In this document: positions 12,688 through 24,969 of the stretch, piece by piece
Position numbering within the stretch: the stretch's first letter is position 1
Layout: every line of letters begins with the position of its first letter
Assembly: GCA_030267565.1 (NCBI GenBank)
Contig: BRXU01000007.1
Span: 2,728,001 to 2,792,000 of the forward strand
Direction of reading: 5' to 3'
Length of the DNA stretch: 64,000 nt
Origin: Pleodorina starrii
Taxonomy: Eukaryota > Chlorophyta > Chlorophyceae > Chlamydomonadales > Volvocaceae
Program-made: the position numbers and the translations under genes
The notes under the pieces: generated by a model
Told to the model about the DNA's origin: nothing
What the model saw: only the letters and a program-made list of their open reading frames with translations
Database searches by the model: none

Positions 12688-13643
12688 GAGTTGGTTTGTT
12701 CTGGTCAATGGTTGGTTGGTTGGTTGGTTCTTGGTGGGCTGGAGGCTATGTGCTGACTGGGCGATGACCGATGAGGAATGCTTGGCGGTTGGTAGTTTTG
12801 TCGGTTGGGCAGCGTTGAGCGCGTGCATGAGATGAGCGCGTACGTTGGTTGGGCTGAGCAGATTTTGGACGAGCCCTGGACCCTCAAGGCCAGTGGGTTG
12901 GGGTTTGTCGTTGCGGCCGGCCGGGGTGTAGCTTCGCTCTTGGGACCGCCAAATTTGGAGGTGCGGTTTGGGGTGCTGATGGAGTGCTGTGCGGTGTGGG
13001 GTGCATTGAGAATCGAGGCCCGGAGTGGGTCCGAAAGGGGCCCGCAGCGGCACGAATCGGAAAGGCCACAAGCAGGTGCTGTGTCGCAGCAGGTGGTGGC
13101 AGGGCAGGCGGGGCGGTTGTGCTGGCGGCCTGGTGCAGCGCATGTCCGCGCGGTTGCCCCCTCCCCCCTTCCAAGGCCGGCAAGCGTGTCGGGGATGCAG
13201 GGGAGCACGCAGGTGCCGTTCGCAGGTTTGCGGACACTGCGTGGACTGGCAGGGTGCTCAGGTGGCCTGAATGTCGGGCCTTTGGTGTTTCGTTACAAGC
13301 GTGTACGAATAGTCATGTGGCAAGCGCCGGGATCAGAGCGCTGATCCCGGCAAGCGCTCTGGCCGTGATCCACGGTTGGCGGTTACCGGCTGGCCAGCAG
13401 AATCAAACCGGAAACCGCCAATGTTAGTGTGAACTCGGCCGAGCAAGGATGACTAGTTCGCTCACGGTTAGAGAATTTGGTTCCAGGAAAAGATGAATGC
13501 AAAGCGCAGGCAGGGCTTTAGTCACATCAAAATGCAAGTTTAAAGCACGGGTCCAATGGGCGCCACGCGTAGAAGCATATAATTCAATCGCAGCTAATCA
13601 AGTTACTCGTCATATTGTTCGAGCGCTTGACAAGCGCGATACG
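12688..13643. other. Intergenic: 3' UTR of EGF gene and upstream region of next gene
   Basis: No supported gene. It contains a short TGGT tandem run (about 12703-12730) just after the stop codon. The rest is ordinary unique-looking sequence without a clear poly(A) signal. Open frames here lack matching splice sites. Confidence 0.5.
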
Positions 13644-16513
13644 ATGCCAGCTGCCGAAGTCGGCATCCAGGCGTCGCCGGAGGCGGAGCCGGAAGCACGC
13701 CTCGCCGTCGCAACCCAATCAGCCGCGATACAGATAGTCTCAATGATGGTGGAGCTTCATCGGCAGGTGCGATTTCCTGTTGCGACGGTTAATAGAGTGT
13801 AGGTTTCGGAGCCGCTGCGGCGCAGCCTCGCCCAACCGTCCAGGACTTCGCTCCCCGCAGACCCGCCCGCGCAGCTGCGAAAGCGCGTCCAACGGAACGG
13901 TGCACGAAGGTGGGGGTGTGCTACTCTGCTTGCCACAGGCGAATGCTTTGAATCGTTGACGGTTAAACGAGTCAGGTGTTAACAGCGGACTGCAAGGAAA
14001 TTGTAGGTGGCGATGCGCGCGCCTTTTTCTTCTGGTGGTGCCGTACGCGAACATGACGGGCGGACCCGAACTCGAGCACCTCCTTTCGGACCCCCAATCC
14101 CGCAGCTTTCGGGCGAATCGGCATCTCGCCCTGCGCCGACGACACCGTACTTCATGCCGTACTGGACGAGCTCCTACGACCAGAGGTGCCGCAAACCCCA
14201 CCGCACCCGCAGCCGCAAACGGATCAGCAGGAACACCGACCGGGGGCGCCAACGGCTGCGGCAGTAGCTGTGGAAGCGGCGCCGGCACAAGCCGCGCTGC
14301 TACCGGATCCCGGGCCGGTGACAGGGGAAGGCCCGGCCTCGGGTGCCGACCCCGATTGGTCGTGGTGGTGGGAACAGAGCTTCCCGCCAACCGCCGCCAG
14401 CGGCGGCGCCAACACCCCAGCCGCTGGCAGCATCAGCCCAGGCAAGGGCGGCAGGGAAGAAGGCCAGGGCGCCGGGACCGGAGAGCCGGGACGAGCGTGC
14501 CGGCCCGAGGAGGAGGAGCAAGAGCCGCCGCCGCCGCTGCTGTCGGTGGCCCCGTGCGGCCTACGTAACCCGGGCTACCTTCCAGATGGCTTCTTGCGCC
14601 GCCCTTACGGCCTGCAGCTGGCCTGGGCGGCGGCGATCTGGCGGCTCACCGGGCGCTTTCCGTACCCAGTTGTACGGCAAAGCCGGCCGCCGCTGATGCG
14701 GGAAGGCAAGATGTACGACACCGCGCTGGCGGAGGTGGAGGCGCTGCTGCCGCTGCTGGTGCCCGAGGGCGAGAACCTCGCGCGGGAGGGCGGGCGGCGG
14801 GCGGAGTGCGCTGGCGGCGGCGGGCCGCCGCCGACGACGGAAGCGGCTCCGCCGCCGCCGCCGCCGGATGCCCCTTTCGTCGTTTCCGTCCAACCAGACA
14901 GCTGCGCCGCTGCCTGCGCGGACGGCAGTGACCTCAGTGCCAACCCCGCGGTTCCGCGATTGGCTTCCGCCGCCGCCTCTGCCGCGACGTCAGCGCCCGC
15001 GGCCGCCGGCGACGTCCCGCAGCGCTGCTGTGCTGCACCAGCTACCGCCGCCGCCGCCGCCGCGGTGGAGGCGCTCCGCCGCCTGCTGTGCAGCGCCCCC
15101 GCCGTGTACCTGCTTTTGGGGTTCCGTCTGACGTCGGGCAGCGCCGCGAGGCTGGTGGCGCTGCCGTCGCTGCGGGAGTGCTGGGAGGCGTTCGAGCGGC
15201 GGCACGCGCCCCTGGGCAACGCCAGCGTGCTCACCGTGGGTGCGTGGGGCGTGGGGCGGGTGGCGGGTCGCGGGTCGGCGCGTGGTTTGCTGACATTTTT
15301 GAAGAGGCGTTTCTGAACTAAGAGGCGTGCGATGCTTGGTACGTAACGTTGCTGACCGCATCCCCACCGCCTCCCGCCACCCTGACAAGGCCCTGCCTCG
15401 TTTCCTTATTGATCTTGTTGATGAATGGAAGGAACAACCCACCACACTACCTACCGTACCGTACGGTACCGTACTCAAGTGTGCTCGCGCCCGTGGAGAG
15501 TGGCGCCGACCGGCCACCCCCGCTGTCCAGCCCTTCCCTCGCCCCCGACCGTTCCTCCACAACCCGCCCGCCGTCCGGTTCCTCCCTCGCAACCCGCCTC
15601 GCCCGCCGCCCGCCTCCTGTCAGGCGCCCGCGCGCTGACGAAACACACACACCGCGACCTGCGAGGCGAGTGGTGGCCGCGGATGGCCGGCAGCGAGGCG
15701 ACCAAGAACCAGATGGCCCGTGGGTCGCTGCGGCGGCTGCTGGCGGGCGCGCTGTGGCTCAACGTGCACCAGCTGCCGCCCTTCGACGCGCCAAAGTACG
15801 TGCTGGAAGTACGGAACGCGCAGGTACGGCAGTACGGCGGTGTACGACGGGGAGGAGGGGCCGTAGCGACCCACTGTGTGCCAAGCCAGATGCCGTAACG
15901 GCTCTCTGACGGAACTTCTGGGGCCTGAAAATGGATGGGTACGGCAAGGCCTCGGGGCTGCGGTTACGGCTGCGGTTGGCTCTGTCCCGATCGTGTGTGC
16001 CCGCGTGCCCGGGCTTCGTGACCACAGGGCTACGGCGCGAGGTGGGCCGTCGAGGACGCTCCGGCCAGGGACGCGAAGACGCAACCGCCACAACCGCCGC
16101 AGCTGCCACAACCGCCGCTACCAGAACCTGACCTGGGCCTTACTGGGCCATCGGTCATCGGCACTGGGGAGGCATTGACGGCGGCGGCGGCGGCGGGGGC
16201 GCAAGGCGGCCTGGAGGGTCGCGACGCGGAAAGGACTGGGTCGGCAGACCTGGCAGCGGCGCTTGAAGCGGCGAGCAGCTCTGCAGCGGTGCATCTTGAC
16301 GCGGCGAATCCGAACGACTCGGCAGTTGCAACGGTTACCGTTGAGGCGGGGTCGACGGTATCGGCCGCCTCCGCAGCCGGCTCCGGCGCGGCTTCAACAG
16401 CTGGGCCAGCGGTTGTGGCTAGTTGCGGTGTCGTACAACGACCGCGTGTGCAGTTCCGAGGGTTCTTAGAGCCTCAGATGGAGGGCGGGCATGAGGCGGG
16501 CTGGCGGCATTAA
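13644..16513 (+). CDS. Conserved protein of unknown function with GYGARW and GFLEPQM C-terminal motifs
   Basis: Model exons: 13644-13766, 14213-15239, 15624-15823, 16028-16513, giving 611 residues. The last three exons are well supported; the first exon and the 14213 acceptor are the best phase-consistent choice, not certain. The N-terminal third is Ala/Pro/Gly-rich. A conserved-looking block (RNPGYLPDGFLRRPYGLQLA, then FPYPVVRQ) follows. The C-terminal half reads ALTKHTHRDLRGEWWPRM, then LWLNVHQLPP...YVLEVRN and GYGARW, and ends in FRGFLEPQMEGGHEAGWRH. I believe this block belongs to a plant/algal family without an assigned function, but I cannot name the family. No catalytic motif is recognised. 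About 136 low-complexity residues separate GYGARW from FRGFLEP, all within exon 4. Confidence 0.75.
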
Positions 16514-16997
16514 CAGGGCCAGCACCGGAGCTGAGGGTAGTTGCAAAACATGAAGATGTCCTACACGGTACTGGTATCGTGATGATTTCGCAATATAACG
16601 GCCAGGCAAGGTCATGTGTGGTAAAGTTGCAGCGGAGCGAGCACCGCGGCCTGCGAACCGCAACCGCATGTCGCCGCCACACGCACGGTCTGCAGAATAG
16701 GGTCCAGCTAGCGACACCTCTTGCAGGCACCTCTTACGTGCGATGTATCGGACCCACGACCTGTCATACCACAACACCAGGCAACACCTTCCGAGCCGCT
16801 GTGGACGCTGCTGGTTGTTGGGGCGGAAGGCTCACGCACACCCATCCAAGCTTCTGCGCCAGCCTCCTTCACCCCAAAGGCACACACACACACACACGAT
16901 CGCTTCGTATCCATCGCTGCCGCTCGCTCCCGCGCCCTGCCAAGCCCGCCTCGGCTAACGGCGGGTGCGTGCGGTAGACCCGGCCAGCGGGCCCCCG

Positions 16998-19444
16998 CTA
17001 CCTCAGCGTCAGCGCAGTGAGGTACAGGCGGTCCAGATATCCGGTGAAGCCGGCGATGGTCAGGATGACGAGCGGGGGCACCAGGAAGGCGGCGGCCAGG
17101 CCCAGCAGCAGCCCCGTGTCGTCGCGCTGGGGTCGGGCAGGCGGCATGGAAGAGCGGGGAGGAAGGGTGGCTTGCCTCTGGTGGGAGGAGCAGCATGGCG
17201 ATGTCCAGCGTGTGCGGAGCGCGGGAAGGGCAGGGAAGGGACGCCGCAGCCGCGGCCACGGCGGTGCGGTGGGCTGACGTGGCACGTGCTCCCACCACCT
17301 GCCCCGCTGGACCGACCGGATCGTCGCACCACCGACTCTCCCACCCACCCACCCACCTGCTCATCGATCTCCATGTAGGCCTTCCGCCGGTCGATGCGCT
17401 TCTGCACCTGGTTGACCGCCATCCGCGCCCGCTGCTGCGCCGCGTGCTTGGCCGCAAGCCGCTCTCCTACAGTCAAGGATTCGGCAGCCGCCGCGCCACG
17501 TCACCGCCACGCCTACCGCACTTGTCGCAACCCAACCGCACTACGGGCAGCCGCGACACTCCCTCCCAGTCAGGACGCCAATGCGAGCAAGCGTACCCAC
17601 ACCAAGTCACACGGTGCTCTGCGGTGACCGATGCGCGCACGCGCGCTCCCCAGCCGCGGAAGGCACCTCCGAGTGGACGCCACGCCACGGACGCCGCAGG
17701 GCCCCCCCACCTATCGTCTCGCTCTCCGCATCGCTGCCGCTGCCGCTGCCCAGCATCTGATCGATGCTACTGAGGCTGCCCAGCGCGTTGTCGGGCGACA
17801 TGTCCACCGCGCCGTTGCTGCTGCTGCTGCTGCTCGCTTCAGCGCCGGCGCGGGCAGCCGCCGAGCCCTCCGCCCCCGCGGCCGCCGCCTCCTCCTCCTG
17901 GCGGCCGGTAGAAGCGCCTCCCACGGAGCCGAATATCGCGTCCATGTCTGGCATCCATGGCAAGGCATGGCACAGTGGGGAGTAAAAAGAAGACACAGAG
18001 GGCACCGTGGGGAGCATCGCATAACGGAACAGCGCTTTTGGGGGTTATCCACATCTAGGCCGGAGGAGGGGAAGGTGGGGAGGAAGACTGCCACACCTGG
18101 AGCGGCGGTGAACCGCACCTCAGATCAGAAGCGTGACCAGCAGTAACGTCTCGCACCGCCGCGACCGCACAGGGGCAACGGTACCCCTACTTCAGGCTTC
18201 ACCCCAGCAATCGCGCGGGTGGTGGTGCGTTTGCGGGGCACCGCCAGGCAACGACCCAAGGTGGTGTTGGCCCCACCATCACCCCCCCCCCCCGGGACAA
18301 TGACCCACACCGGCCTGCACCCACCGTGCGATCACCACCGGCTCTGATTTCTCCCTTGCCCTCAGCCTGTGCCACCCTAGCCGTCACCATCTCCCTCCCT
18401 TGCCCTCCCCCTCTGCCGCCCTCGCCCTCACCATCTGCGCTCATCAGCGGCTCGAACTCCAGATCGATGGGTGACGACCGCCGCATCTTGAACGTGTCCA
18501 CCACGAACCGCAGGCTGGGCCGCTCCAGCAGGCTCCACATGGTGCCGTACCGCATGGGGTCGCTCAGCGCGTTGAGCTTCTGGCCGCGCCGCACGCCCAG
18601 CTGCGGATCACAGGGGGTAGCGAGCGGGGAAGGGGCCAGGCTGGCGGGAGTGAGGCACGCGGCCCACGTGGCCGAGCGAGCGATGCGACGTCCGAGAGCC
18701 CGATGGGAGTGAGGCGCGCTCACGTCACATCACGTCGCATCACGTCGCATCACGTCACGTCGCGCCGCACCTCTTCCGCCCGGCTGCCCTCCGCCACCTC
18801 CGTCACCACGATGGCCTGGCCCTTGCCCTGCGGCACCAGCCCCAGCCGCACCGTCTGGAGAGCCTCAAGGCCCTTCAGCGTGACCCTGGCGGCAGCATGC
18901 GGACCCCCGAGGGCAAGGCGGGTGTAAGGCGGGCGTCAAGCGCCTGCCCCGGGCGGTGGAGCACGCTGCCAGGTACCGGCATGGTGCCAGCAGGTTGTGT
19001 GTCCAGTCCTCGTGGCATCGATTCCCGGTACACCGACACAACAAGAGGATGCCGTTATTGTACGGGCTGGCAGAGCGACAAGGCATGCGCGTGTCGGCAG
19101 CTGATCACAGGCTGGATCGACCGCGGTCCCGTTCCGACAGCTCCGTGGGTCATTTGCTTCAATGTGTCCAATCCAGGCGGCAAATGTTTTGCGGCAGCAA
19201 GCAGTAAAATGGAAGGTCACCGAGGGCTATGGTTTGCAGCGCCTTTGCGCCCCAACGCGACGCGAGCAGGACCGCGTCTGGCCGTGTCTGGCAGCGTGTC
19301 AGGCTTACTCGAGCTTGACCGCCTGGGAGGCAGTTGGTTCGGACGTGACGACCGTGCCCGAGTTTGGTTGCTGTTGAATGGAGTTGCAGAGGACAGGGAA
19401 TGATGCTTTGCCACGGCGGGAATGCAGTGTCCAGCTTTGGTGGC
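16998..19444 (-). CDS. PDZ-like protein with C-terminal membrane span, probably plastid (5' end unresolved)
   Basis: Minus-strand exons in consistent phase: (19444)-19309, 18885-18771, 18600-18432, 17947-17711, 17466-17357, 17126-16998. The junction at 19309/18885 reads AVKLE|VTLKGLEALQTVRLGLVP. The region VRLGLVPQGKGQAIVVTEVA...SRAEELGVRRGQKLNAL looks like a PDZ-type fold, a peptide-binding domain often found in thylakoid and protease-linked proteins. A Ser/Ala/Glu-rich linker follows, then a basic coiled segment (ERLAAKHAAQQRARMAVNQV) and one hydrophobic span (LLLGLAAAFLVPPLVILTIA) close to the C-terminus. The sequence before AVKLE is Ser/Gln/basic and looks like part of a chloroplast transit peptide, but its frame has no ATG. 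At least one upstream exon in 19445-20896 is therefore missing from the model. Confidence 0.7.
18727..18766. repeat. CATCACGTCG tandem repeat in an intron
   Basis: Four imperfect copies of a 10-base unit (CATCACGTCG/CATCACGTCA) sit directly beside the donor at 18770-18769 of the PDZ-like gene. Confidence 0.7.
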
Positions 19445-20896
19445 CTGCAAGCCATGGCAACGGACAGGAGGCGATTGCGATCGTATTAAGCCTTGGTTGC
19501 ACACAGAGACATGGCCACTTAAAGCTCTGTGTCTGACATTAAGTTTGAGGACAGTTTGTGTGCGAGGCCGATGGGTGAACAGGAGCGACCGAAGCGAGCG
19601 ACGCGCCTTTGGCGATGGGTCGCCGCGCACGGCCGACGACGTGTTGTGGGGCGACGAATGCAGTTTTTAACAAGGAAGTATCAGCGCTTAATAACATTGT
19701 AGCGCTGGATTCTTTGAAAGACGCGTAAGAGGGTCTGCAAGCGTCACGCGTAGATGGACCACTGGATGTAAGCGCTATACAGGTACTAGTATCCGAAGTA
19801 TATGTATTGAAACAACTATCAGCGAACTGTAGTTGAGTCTCCACATGGTTTCAGAGCATCGAGTTGGTTGGGCGCAGAACACCCAACACCTAAGCACCGA
19901 TAAGCGCTAAGAGCCAACAGCCAAGGACTATCACAGTATGAAGGGGTGCGCCATGTACGGTAATCTGAAGAGGAGGAATGGCTTATTGCAAAACGCGGGC
20001 CGCAAAGCGAAGCCCACGAGCACGAACAGCGTGCGACGCCAGTGACATGCCAGGCGGTCGCTCCCGCTGTCCGCCCGAGACGGCTTGCTACCGTTGCTAC
20101 CACAGTGCGGTGATCTGGCGCTGGCAGCGATGGAGCTATAATGCACAGCCGGCAACGAACGACGGCGCCAGGGTGTCGCTGTGATGTCGACGGGGCGTCG
20201 CCGGGACAACGAACGACGACGCCGATACCGGTATCCGGCGGCCGCGCCATGCTGTGGAGTTGCATGTGCGCCTTGGCTGAACGTGGTCACGCTTGGCCCA
20301 AAGACCCGCTGGCGGTCATCGGCTTTCGTTCGCCAACCTCAGCGCATGAGCCAAACAACTTCGGGCAAAGGGTTTCGCGCAAAGTTGGGCGTGGGTGCGC
20401 TCCTGGGGTTGGGCCGTGGTTCGGGGCCATGGTTCAGGAACCTTAGGGACCAGGCCCCCACGTCCAACTGGGTCTGATCCAGCACACCAGGGCATGTACA
20501 GCACGCACGATTTGCGGAATACCATGGTTCACAGCTGGGTGCTCACTTCATCGTGGGTGCACATGTGCTGAGTCATCTGCAGTCGTCACGGTCCCGAGCC
20601 AAAGAACCTCCTCTGCGGCTTATACGTGCGGCACAGACTATCTTCTTCATATAATTGATTGGCTAAACAGGCGGGAAATCGGGAATCGTCGATTGGGCGA
20701 CTGTACGGCGTCGTGAAAAGCCCTAACGGTAACAAGATTTCTTGGACAGCATCTCTTTGTTTAATGAGCATGCTTCAGAAGATTATCACTGTTACAGAGA
20801 CAGAATGTTCTGAGAATTTGCTTATAGGCTTCCTATTGGCTCAGTCTAAGCGTTTCTGTGTCGTTATAAAGGTTGCAAACAGCCCGGTCAACAGCT
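19445..20896. other. Region between PDZ-like gene and RING-FYVE-SYLF gene
   Basis: This stretch should hold the missing 5' exon(s) and promoter of the leftward PDZ-like gene and the promoter of the rightward RING-FYVE-SYLF gene. I see no ORF with convincing splice sites. An ATGAA followed by a GTGAGC donor on the minus strand near 20537 is a possible tiny first exon, but nothing else supports it. Confidence 0.4.
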
Positions 20897-23800
20897 ATGA
20901 CTGCCGGAGGGGCAGCGGCAGCTGCAGAGCTGCCGCTGTGCCCGGTATGCTGCGAGACGCTTGGGCGTTGGGGTGGCCCAGCTACCCTTCCTTGCGGTGC
21001 GCTTTTTCATGCAGGCACAGACGCAGCTTTACACATGTTGATTGGCGCTTATAAGCTACCTTCTGTGTGATGCCCAGGCCATAACGGATGCTTGGAGTGC
21101 TTTCAGCTGGTGCAGCAGCGGAACGCTCAGTGCCCTCTCTGCCGGGCAAACTTTGGGAAGGAGCTCAAGCTTTCTTGCAACCATGAACTGGAGGTTTGTG
21201 GCTTTGAAAGGAAGTCAGTCCAATATCCAAAAAGACAGCCTGACGTGTGCGGTCGGGTGTTCGCCTCTCGCCACTCCTTACGTGCCTAGATGTTGGAGGT
21301 GAAATTGTGCCGTTAGAATATAGTTGGTCATGCTGTGGAGGATAACGCTGACAAAGCTGCCAGGAAGCCCTTTTGTGTGCCGCTGCCCTGTCGTTGTTCT
21401 GCATCCTTGATGCACTTCGCCTTGGACCAGAGCGGACAGCAGGAGAGCGCAGCGCTGTTCGAAAAGACAGCGCACGCATCATGCCCGCCGCGCATCTTTC
21501 CCTGCGGCCTTCATTCAAGTAGCTCGCTTCCTCCCCGCGGTCTGCGCCCGTGCGATCCCCCGCAGGACCTCATCCGCCTGGCCACCATGCTCTTCGTGGA
21601 TGAGTCCGCCCAGCAGGACGGATGGGAGGCCTTCCCTACCCAGCAGCTGACGTCGGACAGCTACGCCGCCGAGCTCATCCGCGGACACAAGAAGGCAGCC
21701 GCCGCCACGGCAGCCGCAGCAGCGGCCACCTTGGTCACTCCGGCCGCAGCAGCCGCGACGAGGCAGCCAGCAGGCAACGGCCGCGGCGGCAGTGCCGGCG
21801 GAGCGGCGCCGCCCGCTCACGCGCAGAGCTCGGGCGGCTTTGGGCTAAACCTGGCGCTCAGCGGCCTCGGCCGAGGCCTGGGCAGCCTGGGTTTCGCTGG
21901 CTCGACGGCGGCGGCAGAGAATGGCCCCAACCTCAACACGCTGGAGGACCTGCACGACATTATGACGGCGGACCCGCTGGCGGCGCCGCCGCCGCCGCGG
22001 CGGCGGCACAGCGACGGCAGCTCGGGCGGCCTCGACGTCTTTGACGACGGCGACGACTGGCCCGCGCCGTCCGCGCCGGCGCTACACAACGACCAGGGTG
22101 AGGCTGGTTTGGCTGCCGCAGGCGGCGCAGGCGGCCTGGCCGGACCTAGCGGCGGCAGCGCCACCGACGCGGCGCGGCGCAGCCCGAGAGGCTCTGGGGC
22201 TGCGTGGGACCCGCTGGGCAGCAGCAGCGCTCTGGTGCCCGCGGTTGGAGGTGGCGGTGGCGGAGGCGGCAGCGGCGGCGTTCTTGGCCTTGAGCCCCCG
22301 CTGTGGCTGCCCGACAGCCACGCGTCCGACTGCCTCAGTTGCCACATGCCCTTCCGGCCGTTCACCCGCCTGCGCCACCACTGCCGCCTGTGCGGCAAAA
22401 TCTTCTGCAGCGCCTGCTGCCACAAGAAGGCGCTGCTGCCGCCCAAGTACGGCGTCAGGTGAGAGATTGCCCGCAAGCGCCGCCGTGTGCTCATTTACAT
22501 GTCTGCGTCGCAATGGCGGCCTTACGGATGGCCACGTCCTGCTCACTGTCTCTGGCTTTCCAACTCACGCCAACACCGCCAGCTCGCGCTGTCCCCCACA
22601 TACAGCGTGTGGCCTTGCTGCGGTAGCTGCCCCGCAAGCGCACATGCGCACATGTCCTGTCCCGAGTCTGTCCCCGGCCCTGTGCTTTGCCGCGGTGATG
22701 CCCTCAGGACCCCCCAGCGCGTATGCGAGCTGTGCTCCGGCGTCCTGGCGCCGCACCAGCAGCTGCTGGCGGGCACGCTGGCCGCCGCCGCGCAGCCGCC
22801 GGTGCAGGACTCGCCGGACGCCATCAGCCTGCGCGCCTGGCTCAACAGCCCCTGGACGTCCAACCTGGGGGAGGACATTTTCAAGGCGGCCAACATGCTC
22901 AGCACGTTCGTCAGGGTGAGTTGCTGAGCTCGTGTTTTAAGGTGCCGGTGCCGAGAGGTGCCGGTGCCGTGAGGGTGGTCCCGAGTGTTTGCCGGACCTT
23001 GGGACGGACTCTGCTGCCCGGTCCCGAGGGGTGTGAACTGTGAAGGCTTTGCGGGCTGGTGAGGGGGAAGCTGCGATACCGTGTGTTGTGTGGGGAGGCC
23101 GGCGGCCGGCGCACTTGAGCACCTGGCCAGTCTGCATGTCAGCGTCTGTCAATGGGCTTCGGGGACCGAGCGGTCGGCCTCATGGTCGCTTGATTGGCTG
23201 GCTGGCTGGCTGGCTGGCCGGCCGAGGCACGCGTATGCTGCTGGGCCGGCTCTCCACCCTCCATGCCGCCGCTTAACTGATCTCGTCCGCCGGTGTGCAG
23301 GCTGTTCATCTCCAGCCGGAGGCAGGGCTGCCAACGGCGGCTCTGCAGGGCGCCGAGGGGTTGGCGCTGCTCACGGTGGCGCGCGTGGGCGCGGGCTGGT
23401 CGCTCTCCTTTGGCACAGGTACGCGGGGAGAGCGGGTGGGGGGGCCCACGGGGCAGCAGCGGCGCTGCAGGGCGCCTGGCTGTGCGGGAGGCACACGCGC
23501 CCAGTCCGGATCAGCACAGCGCAGCGTGTCTTTTTCGCCCGCACACATCGCTACCCCAGCTCCCAGCTCCGCTCTCCGAGCAACACAACTCCCCGCACAC
23601 GGTGCTCTCGTCGCACACGGTGCGCGATGCGGTGCTCGATGCGGCCGCCCGCAGGTCTTGTGGTGGCGCGCACCCCGGGCGGTTGGTCGGCCCCCTGCGC
23701 CATCTCCGCCGCCGGTCTGGGCTGGGGCCTCCAGTTGGGCGGCGAGCTGGCGGACGTGTTGCTGGTGCTGCGCAGCCGGGAGGCGCTGTCGGGGCTGTGC

Positions 23801-24969
23801 GGCGGCATGGGCGCGGGTGTGGTGGTGGGCGGCACCGCGGCGCTGGCGGTGGGACCCGTGGGTCGGCACGCCGACGCGTCGCTGGTGCTCAACACCACCG
23901 GCACGGCGGCGGCCTACGGCTACAGCTGCAGCAAGGGCGCGTTCCTGGGGCTGTCGGTGGAGAGCACGCTGCTGAGCGTCCGCACGCAGGTTAGGGGGCA
24001 GGGCAGGGGAGGGAACCGATGGGAGGGAAGGGGAGGGAATGCCTCGTGATGCCGCCTGCGCCGGCACTGTTTCATACCTGTTTGGGTGCACTGCTGCATT
24101 TACGGTACATGGCGTGTCACCACTTTGACTGCAAGCCGGGAAGCGTCAGCTCATCCACGAGACGAGACGGCGCCCTGCTGACTATGCAGCCGCTGTTGCC
24201 TCTCTCGCTCGTCTCCCACTTTGCAAAATTGGACCCCATCAGGTCAACCTGGACTTCTACGGCTACCCCGTGACGCCGCGGCAGCTGCTGCTGGAAGCCG
24301 CCGTGCCGCCGCCACCCGCCGCCGCTATGCTGTATGAGGGCATCAAGGTGCGCACCTGGCCGGGACCGTCCAAGATTTGGGTCTCTTTACGGGCGCACCG
24401 AGCGTAGGCTGCCCGCGGGGAAGGGGTCTGCTCACCTCTGGGGGTGTTCCTCGTGTCGTGCTCCTCGGGGGTTGCGCGAGCCGGCCGGGGTTGGCTGCCG
24501 GTAGCCCCTCATCGCTACTGCCACCACCCGCCGGCGACACAAGGCTTAGCCTTGGGCGCGTGTTTTTTGCTGACGGGTCTAGTGTCAAAAGGTTTTCAAC
24601 AGACCGTGCTTGCTTCCTTGCTTGGCACGTTCGCCCAGCGAGCTAAGGACGTTTCTGCGCCTCTCGCCCCCCACTCCTGCCGCTCCCGCGCAGGCCCTGC
24701 TCCACCGCTTCGAATGCCGGCGGCGCCTGGTCCACAGCCGCCACAGCGCATCCTTCCAGCGCCAGCAGCACCACCACCACCAGGCCGCATTGCCGCCGCC
24801 GCCACCGCCGCAACAGCAGCAGCTGTCGGTGCTGCCGGCAGCTGCCTCCGCGCCGGCGCTCTCCGATTACCAGTCCGCGCCGTCCGTAGCTGATCTGGGC
24901 ACTCGCTTTTCTTCCTTTGTGGCCGGCGCGTGCGACCGCAACCCCGCGCGGGCGGCCATTGTAGAGTAA
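20897..24969 (+). CDS. RING-FYVE-SYLF (Ysc84-like) domain protein
   Basis: Exons: 20897-20996, 21078-21193, 21566-22458, 22708-22915, 23301-23418, 23655-23989, 24243-24347, 24694-24969, giving 716 residues in phase throughout. Residues 15-55 form a RING finger (CPVCCETLGRWGG, LPCGHNGCLECFQ, CPLCR), the usual E3 ubiquitin ligase module. After an Ala/Gly-rich linker, residues about 319-380 form a FYVE zinc finger with all three signatures: WLPD, RLRHHCRLCG and QRVCELC. FYVE domains bind phosphatidylinositol 3-phosphate on endosomes. Residues about 440-625 match the SYLF/Ysc84 lipid- and actin-binding domain (EGLALLTVARVGAGWSLSFG, LVVARTPGGWSAP, NTTGTAAAYGYS). A Gln/His/Pro-rich tail ends the protein. 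FYVE-SYLF proteins are known in plants; the N-terminal RING is the unusual part. An endosomal ubiquitin/actin role is inferred from the domains. Confidence 0.9.

Noticed and set aside
19217..19630. Basic, Ser-rich minus-strand frame as first exon of the PDZ-like gene
   Set aside because: It starts with GTG rather than ATG, and its phase at the 19309 donor does not fit the next exon, while another frame does.
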